Origin: Ga0077527 sp021300125
GTDB taxonomy: Bacteria; Pseudomonadota; Gammaproteobacteria; Burkholderiales; SG8-41
NCBI GenBank assembly: GCA_046339595.1
Contig: JBKDUF010000099.1
Span: forward strand, 1 to 20,572
DNA length: 20,572 bases
Direction: 5' to 3'
Below are positions 6,336 through 13,733 of the stretch, piece by piece (position 1 is the stretch's first letter; the number at the start of each line of letters is the position of its first letter). A model generated the notes under the pieces. The model had not been told where the DNA came from, ran no database searches, and saw nothing but the letters and a program-made list of their open reading frames with translations. The position numbers were made by a program, and so were the translations under genes.

Positions 6336-6905
6336 TCAGGGCGCGTTCTCGAACCAGGTCAGGCGCAGGCACTCGCGCAGCGTCAGCCGCGCCCGGTGCA
6401 GCATCACCCAGCAGTTCGTCGCGCTGATGTCCAGGGCCTTACAGATGTCCTCGGTCGGGAGTTCCATCACCTCGCGCATCTTGAATGCGGCGGCGGTGCG
6501 CGCCGGCAGGCGCTGCAGGCACAGTTCGAAAGCCCGCCAGAAGCGCCGGCTTTCGAGGCTGGCCGCGGGATCGCCCCAGTCGCGTGGGGGATCGCGCCAG
6601 TGGCCATCGGCTACAAACTGCGCCTCGACCGCTTCGTTCTCGCTGTCCTCGTCCGCGGCGAGCGCTTGTTCGCGGCTGTTGCGGCGCAGCTGGTCGATGA
6701 TTTTGTGCTTGAGGATGCCGGTCAGCCAGGTGCGCAGCGCGGCGCGTCCGGCATAGCGCCCGGCGCCTTCGATCGCGGCGAGCAGCGTTTCCTGCACCGC
6801 GTCCTCGGCCTGCGCCGGATTGGACAGGTGCAGCCGCGCGTAGCGCAGCAGGTAGGGGCGATGGCCGTCGAGGGCCTGGTGCAGGGTTTCACCGCCGGGG
6901 TTCAT
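6336..6905 (-). CDS. ECF-type RNA polymerase sigma factor
   Basis: This 189-residue protein is a group-4 sigma-70 factor. Region 2 covers about residues 10-75 (HRPYLLRYARLHL, AEDAVQETLLAA, LRTWLTGILKHKIIDQLRR). Region 4 covers about 130-180 (LPARTAAAFKMREVMELPTE, then a helix-turn-helix around ICKALDISATNCWVMLHRAR). I chose ATG 6905 because TAAGGA lies seven bases upstream; the open frame to 7022 has no comparable ribosome site. The linker holds a 21-base internal duplication. It is co-transcribed with the zf-HC2 gene and divergent from Hsp20. Its target promoters cannot be told from this window. The upstream 45 bases are strikingly AT-rich compared with the surroundings. Confidence 0.9.
   Translation of the reverse strand: MNPGGETLHQALDGHRPYLLRYARLHLSNPAQAEDAVQETLLAAIEGAGRYAGRAALRTWLTGILKHKIIDQLRRNSREQALAADEDSENEAVEAQFVADGHWRDPPRDWGDPAASLESRRFWRAFELCLQRLPARTAAAFKMREVMELPTEDICKALDISATNCWVMLHRARLTLRECLRLTWFENAP
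6567..6601. repeat. Short tandem duplication, 21-base period
   Basis: GGGATCGCCCCAGT (6567-6580) recurs as GGGATCGCGCCAGT (6588-6601) with one mismatch. It gives two copies of a W-x-D-P unit (WRDP, WGDP) in the linker of the ECF sigma factor. Confidence 0.6.
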
Positions 6906-6963
6906 TAAATAATCCTTATAAATCAAATACTTAAATTTATGATGCGGCTGTGGCTGCAGCGCC

Positions 6964-6992
6964 CTTGAAATGCCATGCAGCCCACCCATATT
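6964..6992 (+). promoter_or_regulatory. Sigma-32-like heat-shock promoter for hsp20
   Basis: CTTGAAA (6964-6970) and ACCCATAT (6984-6991) are 13 bases apart, close to the heat-shock sigma consensus CTTGAAA-N13-CCCCATNT. The predicted start near 7000 leaves a leader of about 37 bases before the Hsp20 ATG. The downstream gene is a heat-shock chaperone, which supports the reading. Confidence 0.6.
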
Positions 6993-7036
6993 GAACACAT
7001 CGGCGCCAGGCGCCTCAACCATCGAAGGAGACAGAC

Positions 7037-7465
7037 ATGGTCAATGTTACCCGCTTCACCCCCTTTGACGATTCATTCGACGAACTGCTGCGCGGCTTTT
7101 TCGTGCGGCCCGTGGCTTTCGAAGGAGCGCAGCCCGCAGCGCAGGCGATCCGCGTGGAGGTGCGCGAGGATGCGCAGGCCTATACCGTGCATGCCGAAAT
7201 TCCTGGCGTGAAAAAGGAAGACATCCACGTCAGCATCGACAACGACCAGATCGCAATCAGCGCGGAAACCCGCAATGAACGCGAAGTGAAGGAAGGCGAG
7301 CGCGTGCTGCGTGCCGAGCGTCATTACGGCAAGTGCTACCGTGCCTTCACCCTTGGCCAGCCGGTGGATGAGGACAAGGCCCAGGCGAAATACGCCGACG
7401 GCGTGCTCGATCTGACTCTGCCCAAGAAGGCGGCGGCCAGCAGCAAGCGCCTGGCCATCAACTGA
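7037..7465 (+). CDS. Hsp20/alpha-crystallin small heat-shock protein
   Basis: This 142-residue protein is an ATP-independent holdase chaperone that binds unfolding proteins. The alpha-crystallin domain spans about residues 38-133, with YTVHAEIPGVKKEDIHVSID at its start and the conserved ADGVLDLTLPKK at its end. The tail carries a short LAI version of the I-x-I oligomerisation motif. The start has a strong GAAGGAG ribosome site at 7024-7030. A sigma-32-like promoter precedes it and a strong intrinsic terminator follows, so it is a single-gene heat-shock unit. It is divergent from the ECF sigma/anti-sigma pair and may share its regulation. Confidence 0.95.
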   Translation: MVNVTRFTPFDDSFDELLRGFFVRPVAFEGAQPAAQAIRVEVREDAQAYTVHAEIPGVKKEDIHVSIDNDQIAISAETRNEREVKEGERVLRAERHYGKCYRAFTLGQPVDEDKAQAKYADGVLDLTLPKKAAASSKRLAIN

Positions 7466-7487
7466 GCCCGGGGAATCGTGGTCACGG

Positions 7488-7516
7488 CGGCGGGCGGCAA
7501 CGCCCGCCGTTTTTTT
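7488..7516 (+). terminator. Intrinsic terminator after hsp20
   Basis: A perfect nine-base stem (CGGCGGGCG/CGCCCGCCG) closed by a GCAA loop is followed by seven T (7510-7516). It lies 23 bases after the Hsp20 stop codon and 64 bases before the argB start. Confidence 0.88.
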
Positions 7517-7579
7517 CGCCTGCGGGTCGGCTCGGGTAAAATGAGTGAATCCTCACACTGCCGGATTCAGCCGAACGCC

Positions 7580-8467
7580 ATGTCCCTGTCCGCTTCCAAC
7601 GCAGCCAGCAAGGCCAAGACGCTGGCCGAAGCCCTGCCCTACATCCAGCGTTTCCACGGCAAGACCATCGTCGTCAAATACGGCGGCAATGCGATGACCG
7701 ATCCCGCGCTGAAGGAGGGCTTCGCGCGCGACGTGGTGCTGCTCAAGGTGGTGGGCATGAATCCGGTCATCGTCCATGGCGGCGGGCCGCAGATTGACGA
7801 CCTGTTGAAGCGTGTCGGCAAGAAAGGCGAGTTCATCCAGGGCATGCGCGTCACCGATGCCGAGACCATGGATGTGGTGGAGATGGTGCTCGGCGGGCAG
7901 GTGAACAAGGACATCGTCAACCTGATCAACCGCTGCGGCGGCAAGGCGGTGGGCCTCACCGGCAAGGACGGCGGCTTCATCCGCGCGCGCAAGCTCAAGG
8001 TGCGCGGCGCCTCCGGCAGCGACGAACTGGTCGACATCGGCCAGGTCGGCGAGGTCGAGAGCATCGATCCGGCGATCGTCAACCTGCTGCATACCCAGGA
8101 CTTCATTCCGGTGATTGCGCCGGTGGGCGTGGGTGCCAACGGCGAGTCGTACAACATCAATGCCGACCTGGTCGCGGGCAAGGTTGCCGAGATCCTCAAG
8201 GCCGAAAAGCTGATCGTGCTGACCAATACCGCGGGTGTCCTCGACAAGGACGGCAAGCTGCTCACCGGCCTCACCGCGCGCAAGGTGGACGAACTCTTTG
8301 CCGACGGCACCATCCACGGCGGCATGCTGCCGAAAATCGGATCGGCGCTGGATGCCGTGAAAAACGGCGTCAATACCTGCCACATCATCGACGGCCGCGT
8401 CGAGCACGCGCTGCTGCTCGAAGTGCTCACCGACGAAGGCGTCGGCACCCTGATCAAGCGCCGCTGA
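7580..8467 (+). CDS. argB: Acetylglutamate kinase
   Basis: This 295-residue cytosolic enzyme phosphorylates N-acetyl-L-glutamate, the second step of arginine synthesis. Family motifs are intact: VVKYGGNAM (K33), the glycine-rich IVHGGGPQID (64-73), NINADLVAGK (192-201), LTNTAGVLD (214-222) and GGMLPKIG (K252). The frame is open further upstream, but that extension runs back through the hsp20 terminator, so I chose ATG 7580, which also fits related proteins. No Shine-Dalgarno is visible. An arginine-responsive site is not evident. The HAD phosphatase follows almost without a gap, and slmA after it. Confidence 0.96.
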   Translation: MSLSASNAASKAKTLAEALPYIQRFHGKTIVVKYGGNAMTDPALKEGFARDVVLLKVVGMNPVIVHGGGPQIDDLLKRVGKKGEFIQGMRVTDAETMDVVEMVLGGQVNKDIVNLINRCGGKAVGLTGKDGGFIRARKLKVRGASGSDELVDIGQVGEVESIDPAIVNLLHTQDFIPVIAPVGVGANGESYNINADLVAGKVAEILKAEKLIVLTNTAGVLDKDGKLLTGLTARKVDELFADGTIHGGMLPKIGSALDAVKNGVNTCHIIDGRVEHALLLEVLTDEGVGTLIKRR

Positions 8468-8473
8468 GTGACA

Positions 8474-9127
8474 ATGTCGCGCGGCCGCGGCGGCATCGCG
8501 TGGATCTTCGACCTCGACAACACCCTCCATGATGCGAGGCCGCACATCTTTCCCCACATCAACCGAGCGATGACCGACTACCTTCGCCGCCACCTCGGCC
8601 TCGATGAGGCTGGCGCCGGCGCGTTGCGACGCGAGTACTGGCTGCGCTATGGCGCCACGCTGCTCGGTCTGATCCGCCACCACGACACCGACCCCGGCCA
8701 CTTCCTGTGGCATACCCACCAGTTCCCCGACCTGCGGCGGATGGTGGTCAGCGAACCGCGGCTGCGCGAAGCGCTGCGCGGCCTGCGCGGGCCGAAATAC
8801 CTGTTCACCAACGCGCCGGTACACTATGCCGCGGCTGTGCTTGAGCTGCTCGGAGTCGCCCCGCAGTTCGACGCGGTGCACTCGATCGAGCGCATGCGCT
8901 ACCGGCCCAAGCCCGATGCCTACGGTTTCCTGCGCCTGTGCCGCACGCATCACCTGAACCCGCGACGCTGTATCATGGTCGAGGACACGCTGGAGAACCT
9001 GCGCACCGCAAAGCGGCTGGGCATGAAGACGGTGTGGGTGTCGCCCAGCGGCCGCGCCCCAGGCTACGTCGACCTGCGCATTGCCAGCGTTGGCGAGCTT
9101 TTCAGGCGCGCATCATCACTGCACTGA
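8474..9127 (+). CDS. HAD-family hydrolase, pyrimidine 5'-nucleotidase type
   Basis: This 217-residue protein is a haloacid-dehalogenase-type phosphatase of the SDT1/pyrimidine 5'-nucleotidase subgroup. It probably dephosphorylates nucleotides or related phosphometabolites in the cytosol. Motif I is FDLDNTL (nucleophile D13, acid D15), motif II is FTNAP, motif III is the lysine in RPKPDAYGF and motif IV is MVEDTLENL. The helical cap lies between motifs I and II. GTG 8468, directly after the argB stop, is an alternative start two codons upstream. Its stop overlaps the ribosome site of slmA. The order argB, HAD, slmA is one I recall as conserved in betaproteobacteria, with no known functional link. 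Confidence 0.88.
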   Translation: MSRGRGGIAWIFDLDNTLHDARPHIFPHINRAMTDYLRRHLGLDEAGAGALRREYWLRYGATLLGLIRHHDTDPGHFLWHTHQFPDLRRMVVSEPRLREALRGLRGPKYLFTNAPVHYAAAVLELLGVAPQFDAVHSIERMRYRPKPDAYGFLRLCRTHHLNPRRCIMVEDTLENLRTAKRLGMKTVWVSPSGRAPGYVDLRIASVGELFRRASSLH

Positions 9128-9134
9128 GGACGGC

Positions 9135-9719
9135 ATGGCACGCAGCGGCGAACGCAAGACCCAGATCCTGCAGACCCTGGCGCAGATGCTTGAGGGGCCC
9201 AGCGCCGAGCGCATCACGACCGCCGCGCTGGCGGCGAAAATCGGCGTCTCGGAAGCGGCGCTGTACCGCCATTTTCGCGGCAAGGCCGACATGTTCGCGG
9301 GCTTGATCGATTTCATCGAGGACACCCTGTTCACGCTGATCAACCGCATCACCAGCGAGGAGCAGGGCGGCCTGCGCCAGGCCGAGGCCATCATCGGCAT
9401 GCTGCTCGGCTTTTCCCAGAAGAACCGCGGCATCACGCGCGTGCTCACCGGCGACGCGCTGGTGACCGAGGATGATGCGCTGCAGGCGCGGGTGAACCAG
9501 ATCCACGACCGCGTCGAGGCGGCGCTGAAACAGGCGCTGCGCATCGCCGCCAGCCGCGGCGAAACCGCGCCCGACGTGGATGCCGCGGCGCAGGCCAACC
9601 TGCTGATGAGTTTTGTTGCCGGGCGCTGGCACCAGTATGCAAAAAGCGGCTTTCGCCGCGATCCGGCCGAGCACTGGCCGCTGCAGTGGAAGCAGCTGAC
9701 CGCTGGCGTGGCAGCCTGA
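9135..9719 (+). CDS. slmA: Nucleoid occlusion factor SlmA (TetR family)
   Basis: This 194-residue DNA-binding protein is expected to block FtsZ ring assembly over the chromosome. The TetR helix-turn-helix covers residues 25-50 (TTAALAAKIGVSEAALYRHF), and the regulatory domain has the SlmA-like segment LIDFIEDTLFTLINRI. The length fits the family. ATG 9135 has GAGGA at 9126-9130. The C-terminal part (AGRWHQYAKSGFRRDP) also resembles SlmA rather than a general TetR repressor. It ends the argB-HAD-slmA unit. SlmA-binding sites were not identified in the window. Confidence 0.9.
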   Translation: MARSGERKTQILQTLAQMLEGPSAERITTAALAAKIGVSEAALYRHFRGKADMFAGLIDFIEDTLFTLINRITSEEQGGLRQAEAIIGMLLGFSQKNRGITRVLTGDALVTEDDALQARVNQIHDRVEAALKQALRIAASRGETAPDVDAAAQANLLMSFVAGRWHQYAKSGFRRDPAEHWPLQWKQLTAGVAA

Positions 9720-9864
9720 GGGGTTTTGTATCCGCGGAATATGCTGACATGCGTGATGGACATCATTCCCGGAGCAGCCGCGGCAGGACTTGTTTTTCAA
9801 TCATCCCGCAGTGCTGCACGTCCCGTTAATCGCTGTTCATTGATTGTCCAGGGGAGACACGGCC

Positions 9865-10173
9865 ATGGCCCAAATCACCACCGAGCAGATGGCGCAGTTG
9901 CTGATGGGGGTTGCGCGCGCGCAGCTCGCGATCATCGATTCGATCGAAAACTCTAAGGCAGGCTTCAAGTCCACGCATGTGCGCCCCATACTCGAGAGCG
10001 CATCGCGCATCCGCTCCAATCATCCGGTGGCGCTGACTGATTTTCCGTCGCGGCTGCTGCTGCAGATGCTGGGCCGCAATCCGCCCGATGCCGCGCGGGT
10101 TGCACATGAACTCGAGGAACTGGTCGCCGGCAGTTCCGGCATTCCCGGGCGCGATTCGCTTGACATGACCTGA
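9865..10173 (+). CDS. Small protein of unknown function
   Basis: I do not recognise this 102-residue protein. It has a credible ribosome site (GGGGAG at 9851-9856, eight-base spacer) before ATG 9865. It starts with an amphipathic helical stretch (ITTEQMAQLLMGVARAQLAI), and there are two further predicted helices around DFPSRLLLQMLG and DAARVAHELEELV. It has no signal peptide, membrane segment, cysteine or obvious DNA-binding motif, so it should be a soluble cytosolic protein. It follows slmA after a 145-base gap in which I see no convincing promoter or terminator, and converges with moeB at a distance of 30 bases. A TTG at 9844 would extend it but would lie before the ribosome site. Confidence 0.7.
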   Translation: MAQITTEQMAQLLMGVARAQLAIIDSIENSKAGFKSTHVRPILESASRIRSNHPVALTDFPSRLLLQMLGRNPPDAARVAHELEELVAGSSGIPGRDSLDMT

Positions 10174-10203
10174 ACGATGCCGCGGCGCCCCCGCTGCACG
10201 CAC

Positions 10204-10953
10204 TCAGCGCCGTGCGCAAACCCCGCAGCCCGCATCGCGGGCAAGCTTCACCGTGCGCAGTTCCATCGCCAGCGCGTCGATCAGCAGCAGGCGGCCGCTC
10301 ATCGAGGTGCCCGCCCCCGCAAGCAGCTTCAGCGCCTCCGCTGCCTGCATCGCGCCGACGATGCCGACCAGCGGCGAGAACACCCCCATCACCGCGCAGC
10401 GCGTTTCTTCCTGTTCGCCGTCCTCGGGGAACAGGCAGGCATAGCAGGGCGCGTCCGCAGCGCGCAGATCGAACACCGCCAGCTGGCCGTCAAAGCGGAC
10501 GCCGGCGCCCGACACCAGCGGCTTGCCGGCGGCGACGCAGGCGCGGTTCACCGCGTGGCGGGTGGCGAAGTTGTCGCTGGCGTCCAGCACCACATCGGCT
10601 TCTGCAACCAGCACCTGAAGCCGCGCGCCTTCGACGCGCTCGGCCACCGCATGGATGCGGGTCTCTGCGTTCAGGGTCTGCAGTGTCTCCCGTGCCGATT
10701 CGGCCTTGGGGCGGCCGATCGCCGCCTCGCGGTGAACGATCTGGCGCTGCAGATTGGTGAGATCCACGACGTCGCCGTCACAGACGGTCAGGGTGCCGAC
10801 GCCGGCAGAAGCGAGATACAGGGCCGCCGGGGAGCCGAGACCGCCGGCGCCAATGAGCAGGGCATGCGATTCAAGCAGGCGCTGCTGGCCCTCGATGCCG
10901 AACTCCGGCAGCAGGATGTGCCGGCTGTAACGCAGCAGCTGCTCATCATTCAT
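10204..10953 (-). CDS. moeB: MoeB/ThiF/HesA-type adenylyltransferase
   Basis: This 249-residue E1-like enzyme activates the C-terminal glycine of a ubiquitin-like sulfur carrier (MoaD in molybdopterin synthesis or ThiS in thiamine synthesis) by adenylation. The ATP-binding loop is LIGAGGLGSP (33-42), followed by CDGDVVDLTNLQRQ with the catalytic arginine, and DASDNF. The zinc site is formed by C170-x2-C173 and C243-x2-C246. C186 in TRCAVMGVF lies where MoeB/ThiF carry a conserved cysteine. No rhodanese domain is attached. It lies downstream of ctpA, with a hairpin between the two genes. MoaD, ThiS and their partners are not in the window, so MoeB and ThiF cannot be told apart here. Confidence 0.88.
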   Translation of the reverse strand: MNDEQLLRYSRHILLPEFGIEGQQRLLESHALLIGAGGLGSPAALYLASAGVGTLTVCDGDVVDLTNLQRQIVHREAAIGRPKAESARETLQTLNAETRIHAVAERVEGARLQVLVAEADVVLDASDNFATRHAVNRACVAAGKPLVSGAGVRFDGQLAVFDLRAADAPCYACLFPEDGEQEETRCAVMGVFSPLVGIVGAMQAAEALKLLAGAGTSMSGRLLLIDALAMELRTVKLARDAGCGVCARR

Positions 10954-10993
10954 CGCAGGATGTCCCGTTCGGGTTGCAGCGGTCGCTGAAACA

Positions 10994-11020
10994 ACAACGC
11001 CCGGACACGCCGGGCGTTGT
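10994..11020 (-). terminator. Hairpin between ctpA and moeB
   Basis: A perfect 11-base stem (ACAACGCCCGG/CCGGGCGTTGT) with a five-base loop lies 17 bases after the ctpA stop. On the minus strand it is followed by TGTTTC, a poor T-tract, so it may be a leaky terminator that lowers moeB expression rather than stopping it. Confidence 0.55.
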
Positions 11021-11037
11021 CGCTTCGGCAGCCGACT

Positions 11038-12465
11038 TCAGTTTGCCTTGGCGCTGCCGCGGCTCTTCAGGAAGGCGATGGCCTGGTTCAGTTCGTAATC
11101 GTTGGGGGATACGACTTCGCCGGGTTCCGGGCGCTGGAGCTTGGCATCCACTTCCTTCGGGCGCGGCGCCGGCGTGAACTTGAACTTGGCCGCCGCGGCC
11201 GCCGCGGCCCCCGCCCGGTCCTCGGGTTTGTCGGTTGCCGGCGCCTCGCCCAGGTGCTTGGTGAGGTCAGCCTCGCGCAACTTGAGCCCGGCGGTGCGGT
11301 CGCTGGCGCCGTCGTCCAGCGGAATGTCCGGCGTGATGCCGCGCGCCTGGATCGACCGGCCCTTGGGTGTGAAATAGCGTGCCGTGGTGAGCTTGATCGC
11401 GGTGCCGTTGCCCAGGGGCAGAATGGTCTGCACAGAACCCTTGCCGAAAGTCTGCTGGCCCATGATCACGGCGCGGCCGTGATCCTGCAGCGCGCCGGCG
11501 ACGATCTCGGAAGCCGAGGCCGAGCCGCCATTGACCAGCACCACCATCGGCACCTTTTTCACTTCCGGCGGCAGGCGCTTCAGGAAATCCTCCTTGTTGC
11601 GGCCGCGCAGATAGTGCTCGGGGCTGGCGTTGAGCTTCATCCGCGCGTCCTCGCTGCGGCCATCCGTGTAGACCACCAGCGCGTCGCGGGGCAGGAACGC
11701 GGCGGATACCGCCACCGCGCCGTTGAGCAGGCCGCCAGGGTCGTTGCGCAGGTCGAGCACCAGGCCCTGCATCGGGCCCGGGTTTTCCTTGAACATGCGT
11801 TCCAGGGCCCGCGCCATGTTCTCGCCCGTGTGTTCCTGGAATTGCGAGACCCGCACATAGGCATATCCGGGCTCGATCAGCCGCGAGCGCACGCTTTGGA
11901 TCTTGATCACCGCCCGGGTAAGCGTGACCACGATCGGCTTGGGCTCGCCCTTGCGCACGATGGTCAGCGTGATCGGGGTGTTGGGCTTGCCGCGCATGCG
12001 CTTGACCGCGTCACTCAGCGTCATGCCCTTCACAGCGGTTTCATCGAGGCGGATGATCAGGTCGCCGGCCTTGATGCCCGCGCGCGCTGCCGGCGAATCG
12101 TCGATCGGAGAGACCACGCGCACGAAGCCGTCCTCCATGCCGACCTCGATGCCGAGGCCGCCGAATTCGCCCTGGGTGCCGACCTGCATCTCCTTGAAGG
12201 CTTCCTGGTCGAGATACGCCGAGTGCGGATCGAGGCCGGTGAGCATGCCGTTGATGGCCTCGGTGATCAGTTTGCGGTCTTCGACCGGTTCGACGTAGTC
12301 GCTCTTGATGCGGCCGAAGACCTCGGTGAACGCGCGCAGTTCCTCGATCGGCAGGGGCAGTTTGGCACCGTCGCGCTGGGCGATCGCCGAATAGTTCAGG
12401 CTGATCGCGACGCCGATCAGTACGCCACCGATGACCAGGGCGAATTGCTTGATTTTGCTGCTCAT
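11038..12465 (-). CDS. ctpA: C-terminal processing protease (S41 family)
   Basis: This 475-residue periplasmic serine protease of the CtpA/Prc type trims or degrades envelope proteins. Residues 6-24 form a signal or membrane anchor. The PDZ domain lies at about 95-175 (GGLGIEV, SPAARAGIKAGDLI). The catalytic domain has LVLDLRNDPGG (235-245), then NGGSASASEIVAGAL with nucleophile S317, and FGKGSVQ with general base K342, at the expected spacing of 25. The C-terminal tail has an alanine run and low-complexity charged sequence. The start has AGGAG before ATG 12465. It follows envC by 23 bases. In other bacteria CtpA-type proteases control peptidoglycan endopeptidases, which fits the neighbouring cell-wall gene. 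Confidence 0.95.
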   Translation of the reverse strand: MSSKIKQFALVIGGVLIGVAISLNYSAIAQRDGAKLPLPIEELRAFTEVFGRIKSDYVEPVEDRKLITEAINGMLTGLDPHSAYLDQEAFKEMQVGTQGEFGGLGIEVGMEDGFVRVVSPIDDSPAARAGIKAGDLIIRLDETAVKGMTLSDAVKRMRGKPNTPITLTIVRKGEPKPIVVTLTRAVIKIQSVRSRLIEPGYAYVRVSQFQEHTGENMARALERMFKENPGPMQGLVLDLRNDPGGLLNGAVAVSAAFLPRDALVVYTDGRSEDARMKLNASPEHYLRGRNKEDFLKRLPPEVKKVPMVVLVNGGSASASEIVAGALQDHGRAVIMGQQTFGKGSVQTILPLGNGTAIKLTTARYFTPKGRSIQARGITPDIPLDDGASDRTAGLKLREADLTKHLGEAPATDKPEDRAGAAAAAAAKFKFTPAPRPKEVDAKLQRPEPGEVVSPNDYELNQAIAFLKSRGSAKAN

Positions 12466-12488
12466 TTACTGCTCCTGCGGGGATACCG

Positions 12489-13733
12489 CTAACGTAGTCT
12501 GACCCAGCTCAGGGGGTCAAATGGCCTGCCGGCGTGACGCATCTCAAAGTATAGCCCCGATTCCGCATTGCCGCCGGAGTTGCCCACGGTGGCCACGCTC
12601 TCGCCGCCGCGGATGGTGTCCCCGACCTGCCGCAGCAGCGACTCGGCATTGGCATACAGCGTCATGTAGCTGTCGCCATGGTCGATGATCAGCAGGTTGC
12701 CGAAACCGCGCAGCCAGTCCGCGTAGACCACGCGTCCGGCTGCCACCGCGCGCACGTCCTCGCCGCTGCGGGCCTGGATGAACACCCCTTTCCAGGTGAT
12801 GCCGCCATCGCTCCGTGGACTGCCGAAACGGCCCGCGAGTTCCCCGCGCACCGGCAGCGCCAGCGTGCCGCGCAGCGCGGCAAAGGCGCGTTCGCCGCTG
12901 TCGGCGGGCAGGGCTTCGTTGCGCGGCCGGGGGCCGCGTTCGGCGGCGGGCTTGCGCGGAGGCGGGCGCTGCTGCGCCAGCCGCGTGAGTTGCTCGATCA
13001 GCCGGGTCAGGCGGTTCTCGTTGGCCTGCAGGGAGCGGATCTGCTGCTGCTGGGCGCGGATGTCCCTCGATACCCGGTTCAGCACCTCGGCGCGGGCGCG
13101 TTTTTCCTGCTCCAGGCGTTTTTTCTGCAACGCCTGCTCGGCGGTGATGCGTGCAATCGCCGCCGCTTCGTCGGCGATGTCGCGACCCAGCCGCTCCAGC
13201 TCGGCCAGGTCCGCGCGCAGGCCTTCCACCAGGCGCGCGCGCGCACCCGCGATGTGGCCCAGGTATTTCATCTGCCGCGCCATGTCATTGGGATTTTCGC
13301 GCGCCAGCAGCAGGCGCAATGCGTCGGGCTCGCCTTGCAGGTACTGGCGGCGCAGCATGCGCCCCAGCGCGTCCTGCTGCGCGCGCAGCCTGGTTTCGGT
13401 CTCGCGCGCAGTTTTGCGCAAATCGCCCAGCTTGGCGCCGGATTCGCGCGACTGGCGTGCAAGGTCGCGCAGTTCACGGCTGGCTTCCGAGATCGCGCGT
13501 TCCGACTCGCGCAACGCGTCCGAGGCTTCCGATTTGATCTCCTCGGACGCGGCAAGCTTTTTCTGCATCGCAGAGATGCGGCCGCGCAGCTCGCGCAGCT
13601 CGTCCTGGGCCTCGCCGGGATTGCTTGCGGCGGCGAGGGCTGGCAGCGGCGCCAGCAGCAGCGCCAGCATCAGCCACGGCGCCGCTGCCCCGGGCCCGGG
13701 CAACCGCGTCAGGACCGGTTCAGGTGAATTCAA
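12489..13733 (-). CDS. envC: EnvC-like murein hydrolase activator (degenerate LytM domain)
   Basis: This 414-residue periplasmic protein resembles EnvC, which activates amidases that split septal peptidoglycan. A signal peptide lies in about the first 35 residues (LALLLAPLPALAA). Residues 40-250 form long coiled coils rich in Glu, Arg, Leu and Ala. The last 120 residues are an M23/LytM fold. Its metal ligands are missing: HxxxD is replaced around WKGVFIQ, the usual YAHL histidine is YANA, and HxH is LYFEM. It is therefore an activator rather than an enzyme. The start is uncertain: TTG 13733, overlapping the end of gpmI by 14 bases, gives a full signal peptide; a later start would shorten it. 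ctpA follows after 23 bases. Confidence 0.88.
   Translation of the reverse strand: MNSPEPVLTRLPGPGAAAPWLMLALLLAPLPALAAASNPGEAQDELRELRGRISAMQKKLAASEEIKSEASDALRESERAISEASRELRDLARQSRESGAKLGDLRKTARETETRLRAQQDALGRMLRRQYLQGEPDALRLLLARENPNDMARQMKYLGHIAGARARLVEGLRADLAELERLGRDIADEAAAIARITAEQALQKKRLEQEKRARAEVLNRVSRDIRAQQQQIRSLQANENRLTRLIEQLTRLAQQRPPPRKPAAERGPRPRNEALPADSGERAFAALRGTLALPVRGELAGRFGSPRSDGGITWKGVFIQARSGEDVRAVAAGRVVYADWLRGFGNLLIIDHGDSYMTLYANAESLLRQVGDTIRGGESVATVGNSGGNAESGLYFEMRHAGRPFDPLSWVRLR

Noticed and set aside
4849..6756. 635-codon open frame on the plus strand opposite dacA and the sigma genes
   Set aside because: It lies antisense to well-supported genes with clear motifs, and shows no domain. 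Long shadow frames are expected at this GC content.
7478..7579. N-terminal extension of argB
   Set aside because: It would be translated from within the hsp20 terminator hairpin; ATG 7580 matches the family start.
7553..8953. 466-codon open frame on the minus strand opposite argB and the HAD gene
   Set aside because: It spans two real genes and the junction between them, with no motif or ribosome site.
11017..12492. 491-codon open frame on the plus strand opposite ctpA
   Set aside because: It mirrors the ctpA coding sequence, has a His/Asp/Arg-rich shadow composition and no recognisable domain.
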